Counted from the first letter of the stretch, positions 32,615 to 42,470 are shown. The stretch is DNA of 60,700 bases from Betaproteobacteria bacterium (GCA_013289985.1 JABCYW010000022.1:1-60700); one strand, 5' to 3'. Numbers and translations are program-made. The notes: generated by a model from the sequence alone, not told the origin.

Positions 32615-33480
32615 CGACTGTCGCCGCGATTTCCGGTTCGCGCATGAAGATGCACATGCGCCGCAAGCGCGTCAACGTCATCGCGCTGACGCTCGCCTTC
32701 GGCGCCATGGCGTTCGGCGTGTTCTGGCTCATCTGGATCCTCTACGCCACCGTGCGCCTGGGCGCCAGCGGCATGTCGTTCGCGCTGTTCACGCAGCCGC
32801 AGCCGGGCCCGAACTCCGAGGGTGGCGGGCTGTCCAATGCCATCATCGGTTCGCTGATGATGATCACGGCCGCCACGGCGATCGGCACGCCCATCGGCGT
32901 GTTCTCCGGCATCTACCTGGCCGAGTATGGCCAGAAGGGCTGGCTGGGTTCGACGACGCGCTTCATCAACGACATCCTGCTGTCGGCACCGTCCATCGTG
33001 ATCGGGCTGTTCATCTACGCGCTGGTGGTCGTGCCGATGCACGGGTTCTCCGGCTGGGCGGGCGCGCTGGCGCTCGCGCTGATCGTGATCCCGGTGGTCA
33101 TCCGCACCACCGAGACCATGCTGAACCTCGTGCCGCACGCGCTGCGCGAGGCGGCCTACGCGCTCGGCACGCCCAAGTGGAAGGTGATCTCGGCAGTCAC
33201 GCTGCGCGCATCCCGCGCCGGCGTCATCACCGGCGTGCTGCTGGCGATCGCCCGCATCTCCGGCGAGACCGCGCCGCTGCTCCTGACGGCGCTGTCGAGC
33301 CAGTTCTTCAGCACCGACCTGGGCAGGCCCATGGCCAGCCTGCCCAAGGTGATCTACGACTTCGCCACCGGCCCGTACGAGAACCTGCAGCACCTGGCCT
33401 GGGCCGGCGTGTTCCTCATCACGCTGGGCGTCCTCGCCCTGAACATCGCCGCGCGCGTGTTCTTCCGCAACAAGAACTGA
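32611..33480 (+). CDS. pstA: phosphate ABC transporter permease PstA
   Basis: The protein has 289 residues and pairs with PstC in the inner membrane. It has [16 protein letters not shown], the [22 protein letters not shown] permease motif and [13 protein letters not shown], which distinguish PstA from PstC. The ATG at 32611 sits within the pstC stop. A Met- and basic-rich N-terminus (MKMHMRRKR) precedes the first helix. pstB begins 4 bp after the stop. Confidence 0.95.
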   Translation: MTTVAAISGSRMKMHMRRKRVNVIALTLAFGAMAFGVFWLIWILYATVRLGASGMSFALFTQPQPGPNSEGGGLSNAIIGSLMMITAATAIGTPIGVFSGIYLAEYGQKGWLGSTTRFINDILLSAPSIVIGLFIYALVVVPMHGFSGWAGALALALIVIPVVIRTTETMLNLVPHALREAAYALGTPKWKVISAVTLRASRAGVITGVLLAIARISGETAPLLLTALSSQFFSTDLGRPMASLPKVIYDFATGPYENLQHLAWAGVFLITLGVLALNIAARVFFRNKN

Positions 33481-33484
33481 GTAC

Positions 33485-34276
33485 ATGCATATGGACGCCA
33501 AGGTCGACGTGCCCCTCTCCGAAGAAGCCAAGTTGTCCATCCGCAACCTGAACTTCTACTACGGCAGCTTCAACGCGCTGAAGAACATCAACCTGGACAT
33601 CCCGAAGGGCAAGGTCACGGCCTTCATCGGGCCGTCGGGCTGCGGCAAGTCCACGCTGCTGCGCACCTTCAACCGCATGTTCGCGCTGTACCCCGAGCAG
33701 CGCGCCACCGGCCAGATCATGCTGGACGGCGAGAACATCCTCGACTCGGGCCTGGACGTCAGCCTGATCCGCGCCAAGGTGGGCATGGTGTTCCAGAAGC
33801 CGACGCCGTTCCCGATGTCCATCTACGACAACATCGCCTTCGGCGTGCGCCTGTTCGAGACGCTGCCGCGCGTGGAGATGGACGAGCGCGTGGAGTGGGC
33901 GCTGAAGAAGGCCGCGCTGTGGAACGAGGTCAAGGACAAGCTGCAGCAGAGCGGCTCGGGCCTCTCGGGCGGCCAGCAGCAGCGCCTGTGCATCGCGCGC
34001 GGCATCGCCATCAAGCCCGAGGTGCTGCTGCTCGACGAGCCGTGCTCCGCGCTCGACCCGATCTCCACCGGCAAGATCGAGGAGCTGATCCACGAGCTCA
34101 AGTCCGACTACACGGTGGTGATCGTCACCCACAACATGCAGCAGGCCGCGCGCTGCTCCGACTACACGGCCTACATGTACCTGGGCGACCTGGTGGAGTT
34201 CGGCAAGACCACCGACCTCTTCATGAAGCCGAAGAAGAAGGACACCGAGGACTACATCACCGGCCGCTTCGGCTGA
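33485..34276 (+). CDS. pstB: phosphate ABC transporter ATP-binding protein
   Basis: The protein has 263 residues. Walker A is GPSGCGKST, the ABC signature [14 protein letters not shown], and Walker [16 protein letters not shown] with the switch His in VTHNMQQA. It powers high-affinity phosphate uptake and with PhoU transmits phosphate status to PhoR. An ATG at 33491 is an alternative start, two codons in; neither has a clear ribosome site. phoU follows after 55 bp. Confidence 0.96.
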   Translation: MHMDAKVDVPLSEEAKLSIRNLNFYYGSFNALKNINLDIPKGKVTAFIGPSGCGKSTLLRTFNRMFALYPEQRATGQIMLDGENILDSGLDVSLIRAKVGMVFQKPTPFPMSIYDNIAFGVRLFETLPRVEMDERVEWALKKAALWNEVKDKLQQSGSGLSGGQQQRLCIARGIAIKPEVLLLDEPCSALDPISTGKIEELIHELKSDYTVVIVTHNMQQAARCSDYTAYMYLGDLVEFGKTTDLFMKPKKKDTEDYITGRFG

Positions 34277-34331
34277 TGTTCAGCCAGTCTTCGGATATAC
34301 CTAGTACCGTATAGTTTCCAGGGATCAGACC

Positions 34332-35039
34332 ATGAGCGACAAGCACCTTTCAACGCAGTTCGACGCCGAACTCAGCGAGATCTCGAACCGAGTGCTCGAG
34401 ATGGGCGGCCTCGTCGAGTCCCAGGTGGCCCAGGCGGTCTACGCGCTGACCAACTTCAGCGGCGAGACGGCCAGCCTGGTGCTCGATCGCGAGCAGCGCG
34501 TCAACCAGATGGAAGTGGAGATCGACCGCGACCTGTCGGCCATCATCGCCCGCCGCCAGCCCACCGCGCGCGACCTGCGCCTGCTGATCGCCATCTCCAA
34601 GACCATCGGCAACCTCGAGCGCATCGGCGACGAGGCCACGCGCATCGCCCGCACGGTGCAGCGCCTGATGAACTCCGGCGTCTCCAGCCGCCTGCGCCTG
34701 CCGGTGGCCGACATCGCCTTCGGGGCCAACCTGGCCACGGCGCAGCTGCGCAAGGTGCTCGACGCCTTCGCCCGCCTGGACGTCAACCGCGCGCTGGAAG
34801 TGCTCAAGCAGGACGACGAGATCGACAAGGAATTCGACGGCCTGCTGCGCAAGCTCATCACCTACATGATGGAAGACCCGCGCACGATCTCGTCATCGAT
34901 CGACCTCGTGTTCGTGGCCAAGGCCATCGAGCGCGTCGGCGACCACGCGAAGAACCTGTCCGAGCAGATCATCTACATCGTCAAGGGCACGGACGTCCGT
35001 CATCACACCGTCGCGGCGGTGGAAGACGCGGTTCGCTAA
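34332..35039 (+). CDS. phoU: phosphate transport regulator PhoU
   Basis: The protein has 235 residues. It consists of two related three-helix bundles, and the metal-binding-type E/D patterns recur: RIGDEATRIA in the first half and RVGDHAKNLSEQI in the second. PhoU links PstB to PhoR and keeps the Pho regulon off when phosphate is plentiful. It lies between pstB and phoB in one operon. An AT-richer stretch (34300-34316) precedes it and might hold a minor internal promoter, but none is clear. Confidence 0.95.
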   Translation: MSDKHLSTQFDAELSEISNRVLEMGGLVESQVAQAVYALTNFSGETASLVLDREQRVNQMEVEIDRDLSAIIARRQPTARDLRLLIAISKTIGNLERIGDEATRIARTVQRLMNSGVSSRLRLPVADIAFGANLATAQLRKVLDAFARLDVNRALEVLKQDDEIDKEFDGLLRKLITYMMEDPRTISSSIDLVFVAKAIERVGDHAKNLSEQIIYIVKGTDVRHHTVAAVEDAVR

Positions 35040-35060
35040 CTCGAAAAGGCAGCCAAACCC

Positions 35061-35762
35061 ATGAGCCGTATCCTCGTCGTCGAAGACGAATCCGCGATCG
35101 CCGAGCTGGTCGCGATCAACCTGCGCCACGCCGGCTTCGAAGTGGCCATCGCAGAGACGGCCGACGCCGCCCAGGGCGAGGTCGACCGCGTGCTGCCCGA
35201 GCTGGTCGTGCTCGACTGGATGCTGCCGGGCCAGACGGGCCTCGCGCTCGCCAAGCGCTGGCGCTCGGAGGCGCGAACGCGCGACCTGCCCATCATCATG
35301 CTCACGGCGCGCTCGGAGGAGGCCGACAAGCTGTCGGGCCTGGACGCCGGCGCCGACGACTACCTCACCAAGCCGTTCTCCACCAAGGAGCTGCTGGCGC
35401 GCATCCGCGCGGTGCTGCGCCGCAAGGCCCCGGAGGCGCTCGACTCCGCGGTCGAGGTCTCGGGCCTGCGCCTGGATCCGGCCACGCGCCGCGTCACGCG
35501 CGGCACGCAGGAGGTCAAGATCGGCCCCACCGAGTTCCGCCTGCTGCACTTCTTCATGACCCACACCGAGCGCGTGCACAGCCGCACCCAGCTGCTGGAT
35601 CGCGTCTGGGGCGACCACGTGTTCATCGAGGAGCGCACCGTGGACGTCCACGTGAAGCGCCTGCGCGAGGCGCTCGCGCCGGTGCAGTGCTCCACGCTGA
35701 TCGAGACCGTTCGCGGCGCGGGCTATCGCCTGACGCAGCAAGCCGCCGCGACCTCCGTCTGA
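35061..35762 (+). CDS. phoB: phosphate regulon response regulator PhoB
   Basis: The protein has 233 residues. The receiver domain has acidic EDE at the N-terminus, Asp52 in VVLDWMLPG as phosphoacceptor and KPFSTKELLARI. The C-terminal OmpR-type winged helix has IGPTEFRLLHFFMTH and RTVDVHVKRLREAL. It binds Pho boxes and activates phosphate-starvation genes, including this operon through the site at 30395, giving positive feedback because phoB lies in the operon it controls. Confidence 0.96.
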   Translation: MSRILVVEDESAIAELVAINLRHAGFEVAIAETADAAQGEVDRVLPELVVLDWMLPGQTGLALAKRWRSEARTRDLPIIMLTARSEEADKLSGLDAGADDYLTKPFSTKELLARIRAVLRRKAPEALDSAVEVSGLRLDPATRRVTRGTQEVKIGPTEFRLLHFFMTHTERVHSRTQLLDRVWGDHVFIEERTVDVHVKRLREALAPVQCSTLIETVRGAGYRLTQQAAATSV

Positions 35763-35799
35763 GCGACCCCGCCTTGGCCTCGTCTGAACGGACATCGAC

Positions 35800-37152
35800 G
35801 TGAGCTGGCTGCTCAATCGCGCCATGCTGGCCATCCTCCTCACGCTGGCGGGGGCCGGGATCGGTGCGATCGTGGGCGACCTCGTCCACGCGCGCCAGCT
35901 GGGTCCGGCCATCGGGGCGGCCGGCGCGATCGCCATCTGGGTGCTCATCGACGGCCTGCGCGCGCTGCACCTGATGAACTGGCTGCGCGGCGACCTCGAG
36001 CGCGAGGCGCCGCGCGATCGCGGCTTCTGGGGCGAGGCGTCGTACCGCATCGAGCGCGCGCTGCGCCAGCGCGACCGCGCGTTCGTGCAGGAGCAGGAGC
36101 GCTTCGGCCAGTTCATGTCCGCCATCGAGGCCTCGCCCAACGGCGTGCTGCTGCTCGACGAGGCCGACCAGATCCAGTGGCTCAACGGCGTGGCCGCCAC
36201 CCACTTCGGGCTCGACCCCGTGCGCGACCGCCTGCAGCGCGTGACCAACCTCGTGCGCTCGCCCACCTTCGTGGCGTACCTGCAGGCCGGCGTGTTCGAC
36301 GACCCGGTGGTGTTCTCCACCCCCGGCGGCGACTCCACGCTCAGCGTGATCGTGAGCCGCTACGGCGACGGCATGCGCCTGGTGCTGACGCAGGACATCA
36401 CCGAGCGCGAACGTACCGAGGCCATGCGGCGCGACTTCGTTGCCAACGTGTCGCACGAGATCCGCACCCCGCTGACGGTGCTGGCCGGCTTCGTCGAGAC
36501 CATCTCGTCGCTGCCGCTCACCGAGGTGGAGCGCGAACGCGTGCTCGCGCTGATGCAGCAGCAGACGGCGCGCATGACCACGCTGGTGGAAGACCTGCTG
36601 ACGCTGGCCAAGCTCGAAGGCAGCCCGCGGCCCACCTGCGACCGCTGGACGCCGGTGGCGCGCCTGTTCGCGCAGGTGGAGAGCGAGGCGCGTGGCCTGT
36701 CCGCGGGACGCCACACGCTGCGCTTCGACCTGCAGGCCAACGACGAGCTGGCCGGCAACGACAGCGAATGGACGAGCGCCGTGGCCAACCTGGTCAGCAA
36801 CGCCGTCCGCTATACGCCGTCGGGCGGCACGATCACGGTCACCTGGGTGCATCGCCCCGACGGCAACGCCGAGATCGAGATCAAGGACACCGGCCCGGGT
36901 ATCGCCCGCGAGCACATCGGCCGGCTGACCGAGCGCTTCTACCGCGTCGACGGCAGCCGCTCGCGCGACACCGGCGGCACCGGCCTGGGCCTGTCCATCG
37001 TCAAGCACGTGGTGCAGCGCCACGGCGGCGAACTCGACATCCAGAGCGAGCTGGGCCGCGGTTCCACCTTCCGCATCGTGATACCGGCCGCCCGCGTGCG
37101 CCCGGCGACGCCCGCTCGACCGGTGGCCGAGGAAACGTCGACCGCCCGCTGA
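35800..37152 (+). CDS. phoR: phosphate regulon sensor histidine kinase PhoR
   Basis: The protein has 450 residues. Two N-terminal hydrophobic helices (about 5-25 and 30-50) anchor it, without a sizeable periplasmic domain, as in other PhoR. A PAS domain (about 105-200) is followed by the phosphoacceptor His219 in ANVSHEIRTPL, then the N, G1 and G2 boxes NLVSNAVRYTP, DTGPGI and GTGLGLSIVKHVVQ. It phosphorylates PhoB on phosphate limitation. The start is GTG at 35800. No ppk or ppx gene follows, although these are common there in relatives. Confidence 0.95.
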   Translation: MSWLLNRAMLAILLTLAGAGIGAIVGDLVHARQLGPAIGAAGAIAIWVLIDGLRALHLMNWLRGDLEREAPRDRGFWGEASYRIERALRQRDRAFVQEQERFGQFMSAIEASPNGVLLLDEADQIQWLNGVAATHFGLDPVRDRLQRVTNLVRSPTFVAYLQAGVFDDPVVFSTPGGDSTLSVIVSRYGDGMRLVLTQDITERERTEAMRRDFVANVSHEIRTPLTVLAGFVETISSLPLTEVERERVLALMQQQTARMTTLVEDLLTLAKLEGSPRPTCDRWTPVARLFAQVESEARGLSAGRHTLRFDLQANDELAGNDSEWTSAVANLVSNAVRYTPSGGTITVTWVHRPDGNAEIEIKDTGPGIAREHIGRLTERFYRVDGSRSRDTGGTGLGLSIVKHVVQRHGGELDIQSELGRGSTFRIVIPAARVRPATPARPVAEETSTAR

Positions 37153-37221
37153 CCCCTGGGGCAACCCCGTGGTGGTTTCCACCGCGCCCCGGCCGGCCGG
37201 ACTGGCCCTAGACTTGCGCGC

Positions 37222-37746
37222 ATGGCCTTCGACATCCCCACGCTGCGCACCGAGCGCCTCGACCTGGTGCCGCCGAGCGCGGCTCACGCCGAGTTGTACC
37301 GGACGTTCTACACCGATGCGGATGCGTCGTCGTCGTACGGCGGCCCGCTGTCGGTCGTCGGCTCCTGGACGCGCCTGGCCAGCGATCTCGGTTCCTGGCA
37401 GCTGCAGGGCTTCGGCGCCTGGGTGCTGGTCGATCGCGAGCGCGGCGAGCCGGTGGGCGTGTGCGGCTTCTGGCAGAGCCCGGGCTGGCATCGCGAGCTC
37501 ACATGGTGGCTGCTGCCGCGCTACCGCAGCCGCGGCTTCGCGCAGGAGGCGTCCCAGGCCGTGGTGGCGCACGCGTACGACGTGTTCGGCTGGCCCAGCG
37601 TCGAGACCTACATGGTCGACACCAACGACCAGGCGCGCGCGCTGGTCCAGCGGCTGGGCGGCGTGCAGATCGATCGCTTCGTGGCGCCCGACGGCCGCGA
37701 GCGCGACCTGTTCCGCATTCCGCGGCCGGGCGGCGCGGCGGCCTGA
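37222..37746 (+). CDS. GNAT family N-acetyltransferase
   Basis: The protein has 174 residues and is close to the RimJ/RimL-type acyltransferases: an RTERLDLVPPSAAHA N-terminus, the GFGAWVLVDRERGEPVGVCGF strand pair and an acetyl-CoA loop of the pattern LLPRYRSRGFAQEA. The substrate is unknown; relatives acetylate protein N-termini or small amines. It follows phoR by 69 bp on the same strand but need not be part of the Pho operon. Confidence 0.85.
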   Translation: MAFDIPTLRTERLDLVPPSAAHAELYRTFYTDADASSSYGGPLSVVGSWTRLASDLGSWQLQGFGAWVLVDRERGEPVGVCGFWQSPGWHRELTWWLLPRYRSRGFAQEASQAVVAHAYDVFGWPSVETYMVDTNDQARALVQRLGGVQIDRFVAPDGRERDLFRIPRPGGAAA

Positions 37747-37859
37747 AGGCGGCTCGCGGCGCGCCGGAGGCGACGCCGGAATTCGATGTCCGAAAACGGC
37801 GGGACGCGGGGTGACGCGCGGCGGAGACTGCGGCCATCGCCACTCACCGACAGCACGCC

Positions 37860-38333
37860 ATGTCCTTGTTCCGCCTGGTCGGCCTCGCCGCCGAGAACTT
37901 CGAACCCTTCTTCGCGATGAGCGACGCCGAGCTGGCCGCGCGCGGCGCCCGCCGCGTCGTCGCCGATGCCCCGGCCGGCTTCCCGTGCCGCGTGTCGCTG
38001 GTGGACGCCGACGTCGGGGACGAGCTCCTGCTGCTGCCGCACGAGCACCTGAGCACCGGCTCGCCGTACCGCGCGAGCGGCCCCGTGTACGTGCGCCGGG
38101 GTGCGACGCGTGCGGTGCTCGCGCCGGGCGCGATCCCGCCCTATGTGACGCGCCGCCTGATGTCGGTGCGCGCCTATGATGCCGGCGACATGATGGTGGA
38201 TGCCGCCGTGTGCGATGGCACGGAGGCGCACGACGCGATCGAGCGGATGCTGTCCGACGCGGCCGTGTCGTTCATCCACCTGCACAACGCGAAGCGCGGG
38301 TGCTTCTCGTGCCGCGTGGAGCGCGTCGGCTGA
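37860..38333 (+). CDS. DUF1203 family protein
   Basis: The protein has 157 residues, close to the DUF1203 family size. Recognisable features are CRVSLVDADVGDELLLLPHEH near the middle of the first half, a SPYRASGPVYVR segment and a C-terminal FIHLHNAKRGCFSCRVERV. The function is unknown; the family is a small cytoplasmic domain found in many proteobacteria. The next gene on the opposite strand ends 12 bp away. Confidence 0.8.
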   Translation: MSLFRLVGLAAENFEPFFAMSDAELAARGARRVVADAPAGFPCRVSLVDADVGDELLLLPHEHLSTGSPYRASGPVYVRRGATRAVLAPGAIPPYVTRRLMSVRAYDAGDMMVDAAVCDGTEAHDAIERMLSDAAVSFIHLHNAKRGCFSCRVERVG

Positions 38334-38345
38334 GGCGTCAGGTTC

Positions 38346-38846
38346 TCAGGGCTTGCGGTAGTCCGCCGCTATCCAGGCCGCCGCGGAGGCCATGCTCAGC
38401 TTGAAGTCGGGCCGTACCTTCACCTGCGCGAGGCGCTCGCCGAACTCGTCCTGCGCGGCCAGCAGCGCGTGCGGGTCGAACTCGTCGGGCACGATGTCCA
38501 GCGTCACCAGCACCCGGCCCGAGTCGGTGGCGACCTGGAACTGCCTGTGCATGGCCGCGTGCACCGCCTGCTCGTGGCGGCGGATCACCTCGGCCGCGGT
38601 CTTGACCAGCGTGTTGAACGCGTTGACGTCCAGCGGCTTCGGGTTCTTCTTGTCGCGGCCCATGGTCCACGGGCCCACCAGCGCGGGTTCGCGCTCGCCG
38701 TCGCGCGTCATCGAGACGGCCCAGCCGTCGTCGTCCTCGTTCTTGATGACGCGGGCCGTCCAGCCGTTGTCCGCCCACAGGCGCGGCTGGTGCACGCGCT
38801 CGTTGGCGTCCTGCGCGATGTCCTGGTTTTCGATGTTGGATTCCAT
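38346..38846 (-). CDS. conserved hypothetical protein
   Basis: The protein has 166 residues starting at the ATG at 38846 (MESNIENQDI). It has no signal peptide or membrane segment and reads as a soluble alpha/beta protein with many charged residues, including an RVIKNEDDDGWAVSMTRDGE segment. I recognise no family; similar short proteins occur in Burkholderiales but I cannot name one. It is divergent from the NfeD gene, with 100 bp between. Confidence 0.7.
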   Translation of the reverse strand: MESNIENQDIAQDANERVHQPRLWADNGWTARVIKNEDDDGWAVSMTRDGEREPALVGPWTMGRDKKNPKPLDVNAFNTLVKTAAEVIRRHEQAVHAAMHRQFQVATDSGRVLVTLDIVPDEFDPHALLAAQDEFGERLAQVKVRPDFKLSMASAAAWIAADYRKP

Positions 38847-38946
38847 GCGACCATGATACGAGGGGCACTGGCTCACCTCGTGCGCCACGGGCCCCGGAAA
38901 GCCGCAACAATGGCGCATCGTTCGAAAGAATGGGGAGACGAGCCGA

Positions 38947-39381
38947 ATGGACTGGAGTGCCTCGACCTGGTGGTGGATCGCCGCCGGCGTGCTGGTGGTG
39001 GGTGAACTGCTCACGGGAACGTTCTACGTGCTGATGCTGGCCATCGGCTGCATCGTGGGCGCGCTGGCGGGCTACGCGGGCATCTCGTTCTTCGCGCAGG
39101 TGGCGGTGGCGGTGGTCGTGGGCGGCGCCGCCGTGCTGGCCTGGCACCGCAGGCGCGTGCGCGATCCCGGCCGCGTGCCGCCCGCCGCCAACCGCGACAT
39201 CAACCTCGATATCGGCGAGCAGGTCCACGTCGACGGCTGGAACGCCGACGGCACCGCGCGCGTGCCGTACCGCGGCTCGGCCTGGAACGTGCGCTGGATC
39301 GGCGACGGGCCGCCGGCACCCGGCCTGCACGTGATCGCCGAGGTGCGCCACAACGAACTCGCGCTGCGGCGCGCCGCTTGA
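38947..39381 (+). CDS. NfeD family membrane protein
   Basis: The protein has 144 residues. Two to three N-terminal helices (about 8-75) are followed by a small OB-fold C-terminal domain containing IGEQVHVDGWNADGTARVPYRGSAW. NfeD-type proteins pair with SPFH/stomatin proteins and affect membrane microdomain organisation. Here the partner SPFH gene begins 20 bp later, so a two-gene operon is likely. Confidence 0.88.
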   Translation: MDWSASTWWWIAAGVLVVGELLTGTFYVLMLAIGCIVGALAGYAGISFFAQVAVAVVVGGAAVLAWHRRRVRDPGRVPPAANRDINLDIGEQVHVDGWNADGTARVPYRGSAWNVRWIGDGPPAPGLHVIAEVRHNELALRRAA

Positions 39382-39401
39382 ACACGGAGCTTGTCAACAT
39401 C

Positions 39402-40328
39402 ATGGAATTCCAGGTACTCGCCTTCATCCTGATCGTCGCCGCGATCGTCTTCCTGTACCGCCTCGTGAAGGTGGTGCCGCAGCAGAACGCCTGGGTCGTG
39501 GAGCGCCTCGGCAAGTTCCACGCGGTGCTGCCGCCGGGCCCCAACATCCTGATCCCGTTCGTCGACAACGTGGCCTACCGGCACTCGCTCAAGGAGATCC
39601 CGCTGGACGTGCCGAGCCAGGTCTGCATCACGCGCGACAACACGCAGCTGCAGGTGGACGGCATCCTGTACTTCCAGGTCACCGACGCGATGCGCGCCAG
39701 CTACGGCTCCAGCAACTACGTCGTCGCCATCACCCAGCTGTGCCAGACCACGCTGCGCAGCGTCATCGGCAAGATGGAGCTGGACAAGACCTTCGAGGAG
39801 CGCGACATGATCAACGGGCTCGTGGTCAACGCGCTCGACGACGCCGCCTCCAACTGGGGCGTGAAGGTGCTGCGCTACGAGATCAAGGACCTGACGCCGC
39901 CGGCCGAGATCCTGCGCTCCATGCAGGCCCAGATCACCGCCGAGCGCGAGAAGCGCGCGCTGATCGCCGCCTCCGAGGGCCGGCGCCAGGAGCAGATCAA
40001 CATCGCCACCGGCCAGCGCGAGGCGTCGATCGCGCGCTCCGAGGGCGAGAAGCAGGCCGAGATCAACAAGGCCCAGGGCGAGGCCGCGGCCATCGTCGCC
40101 GTGGCCGACGCCACGGCCGAGGCGATCCGCAAGATCGCCGAGGCCATCCGCTCGCCGGGCGGCGAGCAGGCGGTGCAGCTGAAGGTGGCCGAGCGCGCGG
40201 TCGATGCCTACCAGGCGCTGGCCAAGACCAACAACACGATGATCGTGCCGGGCAACATGACCGAGGTGTCGTCGCTGATCGCGACCTCGATGGCGCTCAT
40301 CAGGAGCAGCACGGTCAAGCCTGGCTGA
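39402..40328 (+). CDS. SPFH/band-7 (stomatin-like) protein
   Basis: The protein has 308 residues. An N-terminal hydrophobic anchor (about 3-18) is followed by the SPFH domain (QNAWVVERLGKFH, LDVPSQVCITRDNTQLQVDGILYFQV) and then a coiled-coil rich in EA repeats (AEREKRALIAASEGRRQEQ and EGEKQAEINKAQGEAAAI). It resembles QmcA. Proteins of this family form large membrane-bound oligomers and regulate FtsH-type proteases in some bacteria. ATG 39402 was chosen; the open frame from 39378 starts with a non-canonical codon. It is the partner of the NfeD gene upstream. Confidence 0.9.
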   Translation: MEFQVLAFILIVAAIVFLYRLVKVVPQQNAWVVERLGKFHAVLPPGPNILIPFVDNVAYRHSLKEIPLDVPSQVCITRDNTQLQVDGILYFQVTDAMRASYGSSNYVVAITQLCQTTLRSVIGKMELDKTFEERDMINGLVVNALDDAASNWGVKVLRYEIKDLTPPAEILRSMQAQITAEREKRALIAASEGRRQEQINIATGQREASIARSEGEKQAEINKAQGEAAAIVAVADATAEAIRKIAEAIRSPGGEQAVQLKVAERAVDAYQALAKTNNTMIVPGNMTEVSSLIATSMALIRSSTVKPG

Positions 40329-40376
40329 ACGCGCGCCAGACCCCTCCGATCGCCGTCGGTGCGGCGACAATGCCGC

Positions 40377-40649
40377 ATGACCGATCCCGTCCCGCCGCCG
40401 CCGGCCCAGCCTCGCAATCCGCTGCACGGCCTGACGCTGGAGGCCATCGTCACCGCGCTGGTCGACGCGTACGGCTGGCAGGGCCTGGACGAACGCATCC
40501 CGCTGCGTTGCTTCGCGTTCGAGCCCAGCGTCAAGTCGAGCCTGAAGTTCCTGCGCAAGACGCCCTGGGCGCGCGAGAAGGTCGAGGGCCTGTACCTGTT
40601 CATGCTGCGCGATCAGCGGCGCGAGGAACAGGGGCGCGGCCGCTGGTGA
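40377..40649 (+). CDS. VF530 family DNA-binding protein
   Basis: The protein has 90 residues. The family core [20 protein letters not shown], then [31 protein letters not shown], matches VF530 (DUF2132), a small alpha-helical protein with DNA-binding features. Its role is unknown. The start at 40377 (MTDPV) is preferred over an in-frame ATG at 40359. Confidence 0.82.
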   Translation: MTDPVPPPPAQPRNPLHGLTLEAIVTALVDAYGWQGLDERIPLRCFAFEPSVKSSLKFLRKTPWAREKVEGLYLFMLRDQRREEQGRGRW

Positions 40650-40676
40650 GCGCGCGTCACGCGCCCCGCGCGGGCG

Positions 40677-42374
40677 TCAGCGCGCCTGCGCCACCCGCCC
40701 GAACTCCCCGGCATGCGGCAAGGGCGCCTCGGTGCGCCTGAACACGGCCGTCGACTCGTCGCGTTCCGACGGCCGATGCAGGTGCACCACCAGCGTCCAT
40801 CCCGGCGGCGCCGAGACGGGCGCGCGGCGGTTCTCGTCCACCAGCAGGTAGGGGCACTCGCTGGTGCGCGCCACGTCGCCTTGCGCGTCGATGCGCCAGT
40901 TCGTGTAGTTCTCGAGCGCGGCGAGCGCGGAGCGCGGAAGTTGCGCGGCCACGCACACGCCGTTGGGCACGTGCTGGGCGACCAGGTAGACCCAGGGGCG
41001 GTAGCTGCGCGCGTAGTCGATCACCGGCAGGCCCAGCGTGAGCAGCAGCAGCCAGCTCAGCGCGAGGCCGGAGGCGGGCAGCACGAGCGACTTCCACAAC
41101 GCGTGCTGCACGCGCGCCGTGCGCCAGCGCACGAGCGCGAGCCAGGCGGCCGTGCCGGCGATGGCCAGCGCCAGCAGCGGCGCCGAGAAGCGCGGCTCGA
41201 AGCCGGGCAGCAGGTGCGTGATGCGCAGCGCGGCCTTGGCCGGCGTGCCGGTCATCATGCCGATGTAGAACACCCAGATCGCGATGGCCAGCGCGGTGAA
41301 GAAGAACACCGAGAACCAGTCGATGGCCGAGCCCGCGGAGCGCTTGAGCGTGGGCAGCGCGAACGCCGCCAGCACCGCGATGCCGGGCACCGCGAGCAGC
41401 AGCGCGCGATCGGAGGAGCCCATCGTGAACGAGGCCACCAGGGCCACCGCGACGCCGATGCTGGGCACCGCGATGTGGCGGTAGGTGAGGTGCTGGCGCC
41501 AGCGCCACAGCGTCCACAGCGCCAGCAGCCAGCCCGGCCACAGGAACCACGCGGACAGGCGCAGCAGCTCCCACGCCGAGCTCCAGCGGATGCCCGCGCG
41601 CCAGGCCCAGGCATGGCCTGCGGCGGCCACCAGCGCGCCGGCGAGCATGCCCAGCACCAGCCAGGGACGCAGGCCCTGCGCGCCGGGATAGCGCGACCAC
41701 TGGCAGATGGCGAAGCCGCTGGCGCCCAGCGCCAGCGCGATGGTGGGCGCGCCGCTGGCCGCGATGACGATGAGCGCCAGCACGGCCGCGCCGGCGGCCA
41801 GGCGCGGCCGGGTGGGGGCCGCCGCGAGCGTCCACATGAAAAGCGCCATGCCGGTGAGCTGGACCAGCTCCGGCGTGGTCTCGTGGCCCAGCTGCAGCAG
41901 GCCCAGGCTGGCGATGGTGGCCAGCACGGCGCCGTCGGCCAGCGCGCGCGCGTAGTCCAGCGGCGAGGCCTCGCCGCCGAACGCGAACGCCACGGGCTGG
42001 GCGGCCTCGGTGCGCGCCAGGTGCTGCGTGGTCATCCAGATCAGCGCCAGCGTGGCCGCCAGCAGCAGCGCGAACGGCACGCGCGCGGCGTTGGCGGGGT
42101 CGATGAAGGGCAGGGCCTTGATCGACAGCGCGCCGAGCCAGTAGGGCAGCAGGGCGCCGTCGCCCGGCAGGCCGGCCAGCGCCGGGGCGCTCCACGGGCT
42201 GCGGCCCTCGGCCAGCGACGACATGTAGCCGAACGCGGTGATGTCGGCGTTCTTCCAGGGCTCGCGGCCGAACTGCCCGGGCAGCAGGTAGGCGGCGCAC
42301 AGGAGCATCAGCGCCCAGCGCGGCAGTCGCTGGGCCGCGCGCTGGGTGACGAGGGCGGGAGTTGGCAGATTCAC
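40677..42374 (-). CDS. ArnT-like polytopic membrane protein
   Basis: The protein has 565 residues with about twelve hydrophobic helices in the first ~450, then a soluble C-terminal region (about 450-565) with SECPYLLVDENRRAPVSAPPG. An N-terminal REPWKNADITAFGYM segment and the overall topology resemble family-39/ArnT-type glycosyltransferases, which use lipid-linked sugars. The catalytic acidic residues at the first loop are hard to place, so the assignment is tentative. It reads toward the VF530 gene and is preceded by a repeat-like intergenic stretch. Confidence 0.6.
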   Translation of the reverse strand: MNLPTPALVTQRAAQRLPRWALMLLCAAYLLPGQFGREPWKNADITAFGYMSSLAEGRSPWSAPALAGLPGDGALLPYWLGALSIKALPFIDPANAARVPFALLLAATLALIWMTTQHLARTEAAQPVAFAFGGEASPLDYARALADGAVLATIASLGLLQLGHETTPELVQLTGMALFMWTLAAAPTRPRLAAGAAVLALIVIAASGAPTIALALGASGFAICQWSRYPGAQGLRPWLVLGMLAGALVAAAGHAWAWRAGIRWSSAWELLRLSAWFLWPGWLLALWTLWRWRQHLTYRHIAVPSIGVAVALVASFTMGSSDRALLLAVPGIAVLAAFALPTLKRSAGSAIDWFSVFFFTALAIAIWVFYIGMMTGTPAKAALRITHLLPGFEPRFSAPLLALAIAGTAAWLALVRWRTARVQHALWKSLVLPASGLALSWLLLLTLGLPVIDYARSYRPWVYLVAQHVPNGVCVAAQLPRSALAALENYTNWRIDAQGDVARTSECPYLLVDENRRAPVSAPPGWTLVVHLHRPSERDESTAVFRRTEAPLPHAGEFGRVAQAR

Positions 42375-42387
42375 GGGAGAGGAGTTG

Positions 42388-42470
42388 ACGGCCCCACGGT
42401 CGCTGGCGCTCCCTGCCCCCGAGGGGCCGGCCGCGAGCGGCCCGGCGAAGCCGGTTCCGCCGCTCCCTGG
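42388..42470. repeat. REP-like dyad-rich intergenic repeat (candidate)
   Basis: The segment has several overlapping small dyads, such as CCGC/GCGG and GGCCC/GGGGCC, and a wording seen in dispersed Burkholderiales repeats (ACGGTCGCTGGCGCTCCC). Only one copy occurs in this window, so its repetitive nature is an inference. It lies between the rpmE2 gene and the ArnT-like gene. Confidence 0.35.
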
